Source: UBA2279 sp041595875 (lineage in GTDB: Bacteria; Actinomycetota; Coriobacteriia; Anaerosomatales; Anaerosomataceae). Taken from it: DNA of 42,193 bases. A model generated the notes under the pieces. That model was given only the letters and a program-made list of their open reading frames with translations, was not told where the DNA came from and ran no database searches. The position numbers and the translations under genes are program-made. The stretch is taken from assembly GCA_041595875.1 (NCBI GenBank), contig JBFHJN010000014.1, positions 1-42,193 of the forward strand, in the 5' to 3' direction. This document shows, piece after piece, positions 1 to 7,861 of this stretch. Position 1 is the stretch's first letter, and each line of letters begins with the position of its first letter.

Positions 1-141
1 CAGTTCCGAGATCCGCGAAAGTGCAGGTCATGGCGTCGTCAACCCCATCGTTCTGGAGGACGCTATCGCCATTGTCAGCAACGACAAAGCGCAGGCGCGC
101 AGGGTCGTTCGGTGCAGTGAAGTTATTTCCGTTATCGGACA
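1..141. repeat. Terminal direct repeat, left copy (assembly overlap)
   Basis: These 141 bases are identical to 42053-42193. Joining the two copies closes the sequence into a 42,052-bp circle and restores one uninterrupted reading frame across the junction. An exact 141-base overlap equals a common maximum k-mer length of short-read assemblers, so I read it as a circular-contig overlap and not as the natural direct terminal repeat of the virion DNA. It also lies inside a structural gene, not in the noncoding region where a T7-like phage would place its ends. Confidence 0.95.
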
Positions 142-343
142 AATCGAGGATATGCCCAACGCTCTGTCCTGTCTCCGTGACAGGCATTGTTCCCGCTCGG
201 TCCTGAAACAGCGTCGTCAGGTCTGACGGGTTGTACCAACCCCCATTACTGCCATCACCGAACAGGGTTAGAGGGTGCTTAATCTTCGGGTAATTTAATC
301 TGTTAATAAGCCCCATTCCAAGGGTCAAACTCATGCCTGCCAT
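1..343 (-). CDS. Tail/adhesin-like structural protein, N-terminal part (continues at the right end of the window)
   Basis: This is the 5' part of a gene cut by the linear representation. Translation starts at the ATG at 343, preceded by GAGG six bases upstream, and runs open to base 1. Through the 141-base overlap it continues in the same frame into the frame ending at 40293, giving about 700 residues. The N-terminal section has a WYNPSDLTTLFQDRAG segment followed by GHILDLSDNGNNF, a pattern I know from phage and prophage structural proteins of Alphaproteobacteria with concanavalin/LamG-like or virion-attachment modules. The start follows the stop of the 104-residue gene by eight bases, so the two are probably cotranslated. 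The exact role (fibre, spike or adhesin) is inferred. Confidence 0.8.
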   Translation of the reverse strand, partial: MAGMSLTLGMGLINRLNYPKIKHPLTLFGDGSNGGWYNPSDLTTLFQDRAGTMPVTETGQSVGHILDLSDNGNNFTAPNDPARLRFVVADNGDSVLQNDGVDDAMTCTFADLGT

Positions 344-350
344 ATTAACC

Positions 351-665
351 TCAAGCGTTAACTACAGCCAGCTTGTGCCCGCTGGTAGCTACAAAGTCCC
401 GAGTTGTACCAGCCAGAATAAAGTGAGTGTAATCAGCAGTAGCATCTGGATTGGCACCCGCTGAAATAAGCACGTTACCGTCTACTGCGGTTACAACCCA
501 AAACTCAGCTCCGGGGTATTGACCAGCGGTAATTGTGGTTTGCTGGTTCGATGAAGTGGACGTAATTACTTCCGAGGCGAGGGCATCTGCTTCTACAGCA
601 GGCAGCATATCGCCAGTCGTTCGCTTACTCCGTGAGGTTGAAAGTGCGATATGCACTGTAGACAT
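351..665 (-). CDS. Small beta-rich putative structural protein
   Basis: A 104-residue protein with a strong ribosome binding site (AGGAGG, five bases before the ATG). The sequence is rich in Thr, Ser, Val and Ala, with a C-terminal stretch resembling GNVLISAGANPDAT and LAGTTRDFVATSGHKLAVV. That pattern recurs in short accessory virion proteins encoded beside fibre genes in Rhodobacteraceae and Rhizobiales phages. It has no membrane segment or catalytic motif. It sits between a small HNH gene and the large tail-like gene, inside a block that interrupts the usual scaffold-capsid order. A head-decoration or fibre-accessory role is possible; no function can be assigned from sequence alone. Confidence 0.7.
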   Translation of the reverse strand: MSTVHIALSTSRSKRTTGDMLPAVEADALASEVITSTSSNQQTTITAGQYPGAEFWVVTAVDGNVLISAGANPDATADYTHFILAGTTRDFVATSGHKLAVVNA

Positions 666-674
666 TGCTACCTC

Positions 675-902
675 CTAGTGTTTTCCTCTATTTTTTCTGA
701 TTGAGAGGAGCTGTCTGTTGGACCTTCGGTTGTCACGGGGGTTGCCATTCTTGTGGTCAACATCTTTTCCCCTAACAGCAGCTCTGCCTCGTTCTTTAAT
801 CATCAAACGACGCGCCTTGTTGCGCGCCGCTCGATTTTTCTTTTGCTCTGGCCGGGAGTGATATTCCCGGTATTCCTTGGCGTAATCACGTTCCTTCGCC
901 AT
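675..902 (-). CDS. Small HNH endonuclease-like protein
   Basis: A 75-residue, very basic protein. Its core is DVDHKNGNPRDNRRSN (around residues 47-62), matching the His-Asn/His-Asn arrangement of small phage HNH proteins; the N-terminal half is a Lys/Arg-rich helix with KKNRAARNKARR. GAGG lies five bases before the ATG. Stand-alone proteins of this type are common in marine T7-like phages, usually beside structural genes, and are thought to be homing nucleases or packaging helpers. Here it lies just after the scaffold gene, at the border of the inserted tail-like module, which fits a mobile-element boundary. Nuclease activity is inferred from the motif only; the protein is short and lacks zinc cysteines. 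Confidence 0.8.
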   Translation of the reverse strand: MAKERDYAKEYREYHSRPEQKKNRAARNKARRLMIKERGRAAVRGKDVDHKNGNPRDNRRSNRQLLSIRKNRGKH

Positions 903-909
903 ACAGTCC

Positions 910-1692
910 TCACTTCAGACTGCCAGACCTCGACAGCTTGGCTTCCACCTGCGCACGGAAGGCAGGATCGCTGCTGTAACGGGAATCGCTCATGTCAGCT
1001 CGGACCTGCGCCCACGAAGAGTAGGAGCTGCTGTCTCCAGCCGAACCTTTACCCGAGATCTGGCGCTTGGGTTCAAAGCCGGAAGCGGCCTCGAACTGAG
1101 CCTTGAGACCTTTCACGGCGTACATGATGCGGTTCTTGTCACCGCTGTTGACCTCCCGGTTGAATATCTCGATCTCGCCCTCGGTCAGATTGCCAGCCGC
1201 CCATTCAGACATGGCGTCATAGCGATCCTCACCGCCTACGGCTTTGAAGACTTCGTTCTGGATCAGCGCAGTCCGGGCTTCCTGACCGGCGATGAACTCG
1301 TCAACGAGATGACGGGGGATGCCCGCCTTTTCCAGCGAGGCATAATCGTCATCGCTCAGCTCGCCCTTCTCGGCATAAGCAGACGACAGGGCGTCGAAGT
1401 CCAGCCCAGCGTTCTCCACGGCTTCACGCGCCGCGTCTTCATCTTCATTGGGGGTGCTGTCCTCAGTCTCGGCTTCCGCCTCCTGAGCAACATTGTCACC
1501 CTTGCCTTTCTGCGAGAGTTTCTTCTCCAGCTCGGTGTAGCTCTTCTCCAGCTCTTCATAGCTGTCGAACTTACCGAGGATCTTCTTGTCTTCACCGTCC
1601 TCTTTGGGAGTGGCAGCGGCCTCCTGAGCCGCCGCCTGATCCTCAAGGGTCGGGTTGGTATCTTCAGTCGTTACCTGAATGCGTTCAACCAT
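910..1692 (-). CDS. Capsid assembly (scaffolding) protein, T7 gp9-like
   Basis: A 260-residue, strongly acidic, Gln/Glu/Asp-rich, predicted largely helical and disordered protein, as expected of T7-type scaffolds, which guide capsid assembly and leave before DNA packaging. A long acidic low-complexity region covers about residues 10-95, and a basic C-terminal tail contains EAKLSRSGSLK, typical of the capsid-binding end. The gene overlaps the portal gene by eight bases and has AAGG upstream. Its position directly after the portal supports the call more than sequence identity does. In T7 the capsid gene would follow at once; here about 2.3 kb of other genes intervene. Confidence 0.9.
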   Translation of the reverse strand: MVERIQVTTEDTNPTLEDQAAAQEAAATPKEDGEDKKILGKFDSYEELEKSYTELEKKLSQKGKGDNVAQEAEAETEDSTPNEDEDAAREAVENAGLDFDALSSAYAEKGELSDDDYASLEKAGIPRHLVDEFIAGQEARTALIQNEVFKAVGGEDRYDAMSEWAAGNLTEGEIEIFNREVNSGDKNRIMYAVKGLKAQFEAASGFEPKRQISGKGSAGDSSSYSSWAQVRADMSDSRYSSDPAFRAQVEAKLSRSGSLK

Positions 1693-3256
1693 TGGAACCT
1701 TGCATTTGTTGTGCGATGCCTTTGACCATCTCCGGTGTAGCCCGTTCGGCCATGCGGCCAGCGGTATCAGCCATTAGCTGCTGTTGCTGAGCCTGCATTG
1801 CCTGCTCGCGCTCCTGCTGCATTTGCTCAGGCGTCTTCACCAGACCATTCATGTCGATACCAAGAGAGGTACCAACGCGAGTGATAAGGTCGGAGATATT
1901 GAAGTGCTGGAGGATGACTTCTCCCCCAAGCGGTCCAAGAACACCAAAGAGTGTTTGATACTTAGTGAGATCATGGCCTCGCCCCAGAGCCTCAAGCCCG
2001 GTGACGATGGCAGGTTTGATGATGCCTTTAGGAAGCTTCGGGAGCCTCTTCTGCTTGGTCATCCGGTCCATCAGGCGGTTCACCAGCGGAAGCTGGAACT
2101 CCTGAGACAGGATCGAATAGACGCCACCCAGAGCGTCCTCAAGCTCACCTGCGACGAACCGGATCTCCTCGGCAGTGACACGCTCAGCCTGCCGCTGGAT
2201 AGCGGTGTTCATCAGGAAGGCGAAAGCGAGGCGTTCGGTGATCTTGTCGGCAGCGTTCATGGCCACCGTCAGATCAGCGTGTTTCTGAGCCTGTAGGACA
2301 GTGACCTCTGCGGCATTGCCCGGCACAACAGCGCCATTGGCTGCGTTGGCAATGTCCCTCATTCGAGTGGTGCCGTTAGGGTTCACCATCCAGATCATCT
2401 TGGCGGATGCGGCAGACCCTTCCAGAATGGCCTTCATCAGACCCTCTAGTGAGGCAAGGTCTCCGATGTATTCGTCAACATAGGATCGACCGTAGTCCTC
2501 ACCGTCGATAGAAGTCCAACGCAGAGCTAGGATCGGACCTTTGTCCAGATCCCACGTTCCCTCAGAGCCGGGTACCTTATGACCCTCGATCTCTTGGTAT
2601 AGTTTGAATTTGTCATCATCACGGTAGTACCGCGTGTAGACAGTGACAGAGTTGTCTCTCTTCTTTCCTTCGTCTTCCCGGTTTTCCCGATCCCCAAGAA
2701 GCTCCTTCTCCTCATCGGACAGAGCCTCGAAGGCGACCTCCTCTTTGCCAATCCAGTCCAGCAGGTTGCCCACGGGATCTCGGCGGCAGACGTAGCTGTC
2801 AAGCCTGAAGACACGCGGACGGCCTTCCTTGGGGAGGTACAGGGTGACGTTACCAGCGACGATAAGTTGCTTCAGAACCTCAAATACAGGCGAACGCAGA
2901 CCGATGCTTTCGATCTCATTCATTACCGCCCGTTCAATGCGGTTCAGCCCCTCATCAATCTTGGCCCTGCCTCCCTCATCTTGGGAGAGCTTCTGGGCGG
3001 TAAAATCATCCACCTGAAGGCGGAAGAACGGGGCGTTAGGGGGAAGAAGTGACAACAGCAGCTTAGCCGCTAGGTTGTTCACACCTCTCGATCCAACACT
3101 CTGGTAGGGAGTGTAATACTTGGTCGAGGATGAATGACCTTCAGGCGGAACCAGAGTTGGAATAGTCACCAACGCTGCGTCCCGCGCCCGGTCAAGATAG
3201 GTGTTTCGATCCACGGAAAGCTGCTGGTAAATTCCAGCGCAGCTTGTTCCGTGCAT
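1685..3256 (-). CDS. Head-tail connector (portal) protein, T7 gp8-like
   Basis: A 523-residue protein matching the T7 gp8 family in length (about 535) and in features: an N-terminal YLDRARDAALVTIPTL segment, then GVNNLAAKLLLSLLPPNAPF, and a mid-region ALRWTSIDGEDYGRSYVDEY (residues about 246-265), which is very characteristic of podoviral portals. The C-terminus is Gln-rich. The portal forms the dodecameric ring at the capsid vertex through which DNA enters and leaves. The start ATG overlaps the stop of the upstream 68-residue gene as TGATG, and the 3' end overlaps the scaffold gene, so the three genes are translationally coupled. Confidence 0.96.
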   Translation of the reverse strand: MHGTSCAGIYQQLSVDRNTYLDRARDAALVTIPTLVPPEGHSSSTKYYTPYQSVGSRGVNNLAAKLLLSLLPPNAPFFRLQVDDFTAQKLSQDEGGRAKIDEGLNRIERAVMNEIESIGLRSPVFEVLKQLIVAGNVTLYLPKEGRPRVFRLDSYVCRRDPVGNLLDWIGKEEVAFEALSDEEKELLGDRENREDEGKKRDNSVTVYTRYYRDDDKFKLYQEIEGHKVPGSEGTWDLDKGPILALRWTSIDGEDYGRSYVDEYIGDLASLEGLMKAILEGSAASAKMIWMVNPNGTTRMRDIANAANGAVVPGNAAEVTVLQAQKHADLTVAMNAADKITERLAFAFLMNTAIQRQAERVTAEEIRFVAGELEDALGGVYSILSQEFQLPLVNRLMDRMTKQKRLPKLPKGIIKPAIVTGLEALGRGHDLTKYQTLFGVLGPLGGEVILQHFNISDLITRVGTSLGIDMNGLVKTPEQMQQEREQAMQAQQQQLMADTAGRMAERATPEMVKGIAQQMQGSNG

Positions 3257-3462
3257 CAGATATTAAGCCCCCCGCTTCGGGTAGAGCCGTTTACGGTGCC
3301 GGATCCAAGCGCCAGAGTCCTAAGCCTCTTAGTGCCTGAGGCACCGCGCTGGGCGGCGGTCTTCCGTTTGCGAGCCATGTCCGGGGCGTCCTGATCCAGA
3401 ACGTCAGGCGGCGCGACGGGCGGCGGCGGTTCCGGGGTATCACTGTTAGACAGTAGACACAT
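3256..3462 (-). CDS. Small proline-rich/basic phage protein of the pre-portal position
   Basis: A 68-residue protein with an N-terminal proline run (TPEPPPPVAPP), a basic middle (MARKRKTAAQRGASGTKRLR) and a Gly/Ser-rich end finishing in GLNI. Short proteins of this build, with a proline stretch near the start and an Asn-Ile end, occur just before the portal gene in many podoviruses; their function is not known. The stop overlaps the portal start by one base (TGATG), and its own start overlaps the upstream gene by 17 bases, so it is embedded in a coupled translation unit. Confidence 0.75.
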   Translation of the reverse strand: MCLLSNSDTPEPPPPVAPPDVLDQDAPDMARKRKTAAQRGASGTKRLRTLALGSGTVNGSTRSGGLNI

Positions 3463-3676
3463 TGCTCCTCTCCAGTAAGTTTTCTTCTTGCTCCTTGAGG
3501 AGCTGTTTCAGATGCCTGACGACGCGCACCGAACCAGCATCCATCCAGATGCTTCGCTCTGGGTCTAATACGTCAGGGCAGCGGTCTGGATAGAGTAGGT
3601 CTAGATAGTCGATCAGGCGTTGGTCGATGATTGGTTGGTTAGATCCCACAAGATCCCCCTTTACCGGTAATGTCAC
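3446..3676 (-). CDS. Conserved hypothetical protein between RNR and portal
   Basis: A 76-residue protein with the segment QPIIDQRLIDYLDLLYPDR followed by a C-terminal helix (LKQLLKEQEENLLE). I recognise this DQRL-D-L-PDR pattern from small proteins that precede the portal gene in other marine T7-like phages, but no function is known to me. It overlaps the end of the ribonucleotide reductase gene by 38 bases and the next small gene by 17, so it reads as part of one coupled transcript. A DNA- or portal-associated role would be speculation. Confidence 0.7.
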   Translation of the reverse strand: MTLPVKGDLVGSNQPIIDQRLIDYLDLLYPDRCPDVLDPERSIWMDAGSVRVVRHLKQLLKEQEENLLERSNVSTV

Positions 3677-5336
3677 AAATGTCGTGTGAGGCTACGCCTT
3701 CCTCGAACTCAAAGCCGAGGCTCATCGAAGCCTCAGAATAGGGTACCGGGGTTAGCGGTTGACCTCCTCGCGCCCCATCCGGGTAGACTGTGAAGCCGCG
3801 CAATCGCGGGGCATAAGTGGCCAGAGTCTTGGCGAAACCCTCAACCGTGTCTGGGTTGTTGTGCTCAGTGCCCCACGCAGGAAGGTTGATCGTGGACGAA
3901 ATAGCCATGTCCACGTAATCCTGAACATCAGCTTGGAACTTGATCCGGCGCTCGAAGTCCTGAGCCAGATCGAGCGAACTCTCGATGCTGTCAGGATCCA
4001 CTCCGTAGGTGCTGATCAGCTCCTGAGCGGCACTGTCAACAACGTACTGGTACTTCCACTTGGTTCCCTCTGTCAGATACCGACGCTTGTAGGCTACTGC
4101 GAACAGAGGCTCGATTCCGGTAGTGGTACCAGCAAGAATACCAATGGAACCTGTAGGGGCGATGGCCCGGTTGGCGACAGGTCGGGAAACCCCGAGGTGA
4201 TCTGCGAAATATGCAGACGTATCATCACTGACGGCCTGATAGGTGCCAAGCCATAGGTGTAGCTCAGGGACGACTTCATACTGATAGCCTCGCTTGATCA
4301 GCCACTCGTGAACGCCCATGAGGCCGAGGCCAAGACGGCGGTTCTTCTCGCGGACTTCGTATACCTTGCCATAGGGCAGCTCGGCACGCAGGGTGCCACA
4401 GATCAGAAACTTGGTTGCAAGCTCGGTCACTTCAGCCAGCTCCTGAAGGCTCTCGATGCGCCCTAGGTTCAGGGAACCAAGGTTGCAGACATCAGAGTCA
4501 TCTTCAGACGTGACCTCGGTGCAGGCATTGCGAAGCGTCTCATTCTCCTTGTCGAAGAAGTTGAAGCTGAAGCCGGGTTCACCAGTACGGAGCGCCTGTT
4601 CGACATTCTGGAGGAAGATGGGATCATCCCACTGTCCCTGATACACCGGCCCTTTGTCAGTAGTGCAAAGCCAGTCGGTCTTGTAGTTGACCGAGATATT
4701 GGTCATGTCGAGCGGGGCCGGGAAGTTGAAGTCTTGCTGCTTCAGATCCCAGAGACTTAGACCAGTCTGGCCAACAGGCATGTTGTGCCAGTCCTTAGCC
4801 TTCAAAAAGGCTTCCACATCTTCATGTGTTCGGTCAAGGGATGCGTAGATGGCAGAGCGGCGGGAACCTCCCTGCATGACGTGGCGACCAATCTCGTTGA
4901 TCATCATCATCTTCGGGATCGGGCCAGAGGCCAAGCCGCCAGTTTGGCGGATGAGGGAGCCAGCGGGGCGATAGACCGAGTAGTCAACGCCAATGCCCCC
5001 TCCAGTCATAAGTGCGGTCTCTGCCTGCCACGAGATCCGCGCCCAGTCTTCTCGACTGTCTTCTTCAGCCTTGAACAGGAAGCAGTTGTTCCAGAAATGC
5101 CGGGGGCGTCCTGCGTAGTACAGGTAGCGGCCACCGGGGATGAACTTCAGGTCGGTGATGAACTGGATAAGCTGCTCAATCTCGGATTGAGAGAGCAGCC
5201 CACCACAGACATCGAGGACCAGAGTTCGAGCTAGTTGCGCCCAAGTCTCTGCGCCTTCATGGCGGTACTTCAGATTGAAGATGTCTTCGGAGAACTTGGA
5301 GCGGAACATGGGGTTCACATCAGAACGCCACGTCAT
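3639..5336 (-). CDS. Class II (adenosylcobalamin-dependent) ribonucleotide reductase
   Basis: A 565-residue enzyme that would reduce ribonucleotides to deoxyribonucleotides for phage DNA synthesis. Visible motifs: PGGRYLYYAG and NNCFLF (first redox cysteine) in the N-terminal third, GGSRRSA, the active-site segment RNACTEV (cysteine plus glutamate), VCNLGSLNL (second redox cysteine), the finger loop APTGSIGILAGTTTGIEP, and a C-terminal CDITGKGGSCGI cysteine pair for re-reduction. No small-subunit gene or glycyl-radical motif is present, which with this motif order indicates the B12-dependent class common in roseophages. I prefer the ATG at 5336 (AGAGG five bases upstream) to the in-frame GTG two codons earlier. 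Activity would depend on host cobalamin. Confidence 0.93.
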   Translation of the reverse strand: MTWRSDVNPMFRSKFSEDIFNLKYRHEGAETWAQLARTLVLDVCGGLLSQSEIEQLIQFITDLKFIPGGRYLYYAGRPRHFWNNCFLFKAEEDSREDWARISWQAETALMTGGGIGVDYSVYRPAGSLIRQTGGLASGPIPKMMMINEIGRHVMQGGSRRSAIYASLDRTHEDVEAFLKAKDWHNMPVGQTGLSLWDLKQQDFNFPAPLDMTNISVNYKTDWLCTTDKGPVYQGQWDDPIFLQNVEQALRTGEPGFSFNFFDKENETLRNACTEVTSEDDSDVCNLGSLNLGRIESLQELAEVTELATKFLICGTLRAELPYGKVYEVREKNRRLGLGLMGVHEWLIKRGYQYEVVPELHLWLGTYQAVSDDTSAYFADHLGVSRPVANRAIAPTGSIGILAGTTTGIEPLFAVAYKRRYLTEGTKWKYQYVVDSAAQELISTYGVDPDSIESSLDLAQDFERRIKFQADVQDYVDMAISSTINLPAWGTEHNNPDTVEGFAKTLATYAPRLRGFTVYPDGARGGQPLTPVPYSEASMSLGFEFEEGVASHDICDITGKGGSCGI

Positions 5337-5360
5337 TAACACCTCTTGTCGTAGTAGTTG

Positions 5361-5729
5361 TCAGGGCCGCTCGATGACCGGCAGACCCTTGAGTTGTCGG
5401 ATGCGGAACTCCGAGTATTGGATGATCTTCTCCAGATCCTTGATCTCGGAGTCCTTGGCACTCAGGCCGTCATAGATCTTCGAGCCAGCCCGGAAGGCAT
5501 ACTTGATGATGCTCCCCTTGCAGAACTTGCCGTCATGGTCAGCCGACATGATCAGCTCGATTGGCTGAAGACCGCCAGCCGAGGCGTAATGGGCCGGGTT
5601 GGCGATGATGTCCTCGGGCTGCTCCTCGATCTCGGGAGCCTCCCAACCACCAAACCCTACACAGAGGTTGCACGGAGCATCGCTCATAGCCACTTCACCG
5701 TGCTTGCAGGTTCGACAGTCTTTCTTCAT
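5361..5729 (-). CDS. DUF3310 (SaV-like) protein with N-terminal cysteine cluster
   Basis: A 122-residue protein. The C-terminal two thirds match DUF3310: NPAHYASAGGLQPIELI, then FCKGSIIKYAFRAGSK and DLEKIIQYSEFRI, the HY...KY..R...DL order seen in small nucleotide-metabolism-associated phage proteins. The first 30 residues contain CRTCKHG and PCNLC, which could bind one zinc ion and is an addition to the minimal family domain. The ATG at 5729 overlaps the exonuclease stop as ATGA; longer upstream starts in this frame have no such support. Function in the family is unknown; its place among dNTP-synthesis genes suggests a replication or nucleotide role. Confidence 0.8.
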   Translation of the reverse strand: MKKDCRTCKHGEVAMSDAPCNLCVGFGGWEAPEIEEQPEDIIANPAHYASAGGLQPIELIMSADHDGKFCKGSIIKYAFRAGSKIYDGLSAKDSEIKDLEKIIQYSEFRIRQLKGLPVIERP

Positions 5730-6457
5730 GGTTTCCAGAGCCTCACTTTGGCGTCTTTCACGCGGTAATCGCCCCACCGCAGGATGCGGGCCAGACGGGC
5801 TTGCGTGAGTGCGTCTTCTTCGGTAAGCCCTGCTTTCTCGTAAGCCTCAACGATGCGTCCCCAGCGTTCTTCCGGTGCGCAGTCGAGGATAGCAGCAGCT
5901 TTCTTGGGTCCGATGCCGGGGCATCCCTTGTAGTTGTCGATGGTGTCGCCGGTCAGGGTCTGAGTGAGGAACCACAGCTCCCCCTCGTCCTCTTCGACCT
6001 TGACGATCTTGTCGCCCACCAGATGGTAGCCGGGGATCTGCATCAGGTCTTTGTCGCCCGACTGCATCAACACCTTGGCGTCTGGGTCGGTCCCGATGAT
6101 GCCAACGATGTCGTCAGCTTCGATGCGTGGACGCTCCAACACCTCGTACTTGGCGGCGGCGTACTCCTTGATGAAGCCGAGTAGCTCGGGCTTCTGAAGG
6201 CTTTTGCGGTTGGCCTTGTAGTCGGGGAACAGCTCCTTGCGGAAGTTCCCGGTGTCATCGGACTTGGCGATCAGAATCTTCTCGAACCTGCGCCTGCCGA
6301 CAATCTGGTCCACTTGGGTATTGAAGGATCGAATGGCCTCGTCCTCGTCAGCCCACGATACCTGCACGTCTCCGAAGTCCACATCCCCCTGAGCGACACA
6401 GGACGCCTTGTAGAACAAGATATCACCGTCGATGATCAGGACTTGTGGCTTCTTCAT
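5726..6457 (-). CDS. 5'-3' exonuclease, T7 gp6-like
   Basis: A 243-residue FEN/5'-nuclease-family protein. The N-terminus has the metal-binding VLIIDGDILFYK; the middle has FRKELFPDYKANR and RIEADDIVGIIG; then SGDKDLMQI, and a helix-hairpin-helix-like segment CPGIGPKKAAAIL near residue 180. In T7 the equivalent enzyme removes RNA primers and degrades host DNA. The start at 6457 overlaps the stop of the preceding small gene as ATGA, and the stop overlaps the DUF3310 gene in the same way. All conserved acidic residues expected for the two-metal site appear present. Confidence 0.93.
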   Translation of the reverse strand: MKKPQVLIIDGDILFYKASCVAQGDVDFGDVQVSWADEDEAIRSFNTQVDQIVGRRRFEKILIAKSDDTGNFRKELFPDYKANRKSLQKPELLGFIKEYAAAKYEVLERPRIEADDIVGIIGTDPDAKVLMQSGDKDLMQIPGYHLVGDKIVKVEEDEGELWFLTQTLTGDTIDNYKGCPGIGPKKAAAILDCAPEERWGRIVEAYEKAGLTEEDALTQARLARILRWGDYRVKDAKVRLWKP

Positions 6458-6669
6458 CGCATCTCCATGTGAACTACGTTGCCCTCTTGGGAGACAGGCT
6501 GAAGGGTAGGAAGGAACGGCTTTACCATTCCGGCGATCAGGGTGGCGAAGACTGCCTGCGAGTAGTCATCTTGGAACTCGGGCATCTTCTTCTCGCGCAG
6601 CAGGTCCACGACCGCGTTGGCGCGAAGGCCCATCGGATCGAGGGCCATCTGGATCGTTTCTTCGTTCAT
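6454..6669 (-). CDS. Hypothetical small protein between ThyX and exonuclease
   Basis: A 71-residue protein starting at the ATG at 6669, one base after the ThyX stop; a longer frame extends upstream into thyX but has no independent support. The sequence (MALDPMGLRANAVVDLLREK, then a hydrophobic AVFATLIAGMVKPFLP) suggests two helices and no known domain. The stop overlaps the exonuclease start as ATGA. Composition is like its neighbours. Function unknown; it may simply be a coupled spacer gene of the nucleotide-metabolism operon. Confidence 0.65.
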   Translation of the reverse strand: MNEETIQMALDPMGLRANAVVDLLREKKMPEFQDDYSQAVFATLIAGMVKPFLPTLQPVSQEGNVVHMEMR

Positions 6670-6670
6670 G

Positions 6671-7861
6671 TCAGTTTCTCGGTTTGGTGAGTGCGGACCA
6701 CGACACAGGGAACAGCGGGCGGATGATAGTGTCCCACTGCTTGGCCAGCAGTTGGATCTCGTGCTGGGCGTGGGGGTCGATCCGCTGGGTATAGGCACGG
6801 GCGAACGCGGCCAGCGAGCCGGTGACGTAGTATGAGGTCATCATCGACTGAGGCAGGACCATCCGGGCTTGCTCGGGAGAATAGCCAGCTTCAATCATAT
6901 CGTTGTAAAGCTGGAGTGCCTTAGCACACACCCCCTCATAACTATGGGAATAATCAGGCACGTATCCCCGATGCCTTAGCAGGATTGCCTCCGCCATTTT
7001 CACCAGTTCTTCCGGCTTAGCGTCGTTCTTCATGCTATTGGCCCTGTTACTGATGATCTCCACGTTTCCTTTGACATAGCCTAAATCAGGGTTCTTCCGG
7101 TCAAAGGAGGGACTATTTGGTTGGATAGTCCCCTTTCCTATGGAGTAGTCCAGCTTCATCCCTAAGTATGGGCAGAACTCTGGAAACACGAACTCATCAA
7201 AGTTCAGTTCCCACTCAATTCCGTTCCTGACGGCGCGGGCTTTGGCGTTGTTGAAGATGCTCTTGTAGGGGTTCCTATTTCTGTTAGTGAACTGCGTTTT
7301 ACACTCAGTTGAGCAATACTTCCGTTGCTGGCCTCCCCCCTGCGCTCTGCGCGGTTGGGACAGTCGGGTGCCACAGTTGATACAGAACCCCTCCTCAAAA
7401 TCTGGAGTTGGGAGCTTACCTGTCCCAGACCCCTGCTTAACCGAACCCTCCGGCCTAACACGCCAGCCGTCAGGCATGTAGAACTCAGGTTCATCATCCA
7501 CATACCGCCTACTCACCTCGTTATAGGTGAAGCCGACCATGTGCTTGAACCGCTGCCTAGCCACGAAGATGGGCACGGTTTCTCGCAGGGTGATCTGAGG
7601 ATGGCTGAAAGGTGTCCAGTGACCATGCCGGGCGAGGTATCGGATAAGACGCTTGTCGTCATACGACACATCCCACTTTGGATGGTTATAGTCACAATCC
7701 TCGCACCACGCCTCCCCTGTCAGTGCATCTACAGCTAGTGAGTGTTCGTTATCAACAGGACAGAGGAAATGGCTCTCCTTAGCGAAGCTGACACGGGCAG
7801 CGTTCACTACCCGCAGATCATCCCCCATATAGTCAATCAGTTCAGCTTTGATTTGACTCAT
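6671..7861 (-). CDS. thyX: Flavin-dependent thymidylate synthase ThyX with in-frame HNH-like insertion
   Basis: A 396-residue protein; typical ThyX is about 220-250. ThyX sequence appears in two pieces. The first includes VVNAARVSFAKES (18-30), LARHGHWTPFSHPQITL (76-92) and a phage-variant ThyX motif KHMVGFTYNEVSRRYVDDEP (106-125). The second, from about 307 on, includes PEQARMVLPQSMMTSYYVTG and PLFPVSW. Between them (about 149-305) lies a foreign domain: a zinc-finger-like C160-x2-C163...C183-x3-C187, then CPYLG (230-234) and SFDRKNPDLGYVKGNVEIIS, as in phage HNH endonucleases. A second cysteine-rich insertion (C34, C53, C56) sits near the N-terminus. The frame is uninterrupted, and I see neither intein splice blocks nor a group I intron core. 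ThyX makes dTMP from dUMP with methylenetetrahydrofolate and FAD. The four-base overlap with mazG supports the start. Confidence 0.92.
   Translation of the reverse strand: MSQIKAELIDYMGDDLRVVNAARVSFAKESHFLCPVDNEHSLAVDALTGEAWCEDCDYNHPKWDVSYDDKRLIRYLARHGHWTPFSHPQITLRETVPIFVARQRFKHMVGFTYNEVSRRYVDDEPEFYMPDGWRVRPEGSVKQGSGTGKLPTPDFEEGFCINCGTRLSQPRRAQGGGQQRKYCSTECKTQFTNRNRNPYKSIFNNAKARAVRNGIEWELNFDEFVFPEFCPYLGMKLDYSIGKGTIQPNSPSFDRKNPDLGYVKGNVEIISNRANSMKNDAKPEELVKMAEAILLRHRGYVPDYSHSYEGVCAKALQLYNDMIEAGYSPEQARMVLPQSMMTSYYVTGSLAAFARAYTQRIDPHAQHEIQLLAKQWDTIIRPLFPVSWSALTKPRN

Noticed and set aside
1..141. The 141-base terminal repeat as the natural direct terminal repeat of the virion DNA
   Set aside because: It lies in the middle of a structural gene, and its length equals a standard assembler k-mer. 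In T7-like phages the ends are between terminase and early genes.
6671..7861. Intein or group I intron as explanation of the ThyX insertion
   Set aside because: No Cys/Ser N-junction with Hint-domain blocks, no His-Asn C-junction, and no P1/P4/P7-like sequence as seen in the polymerase intron. The frame is open throughout.
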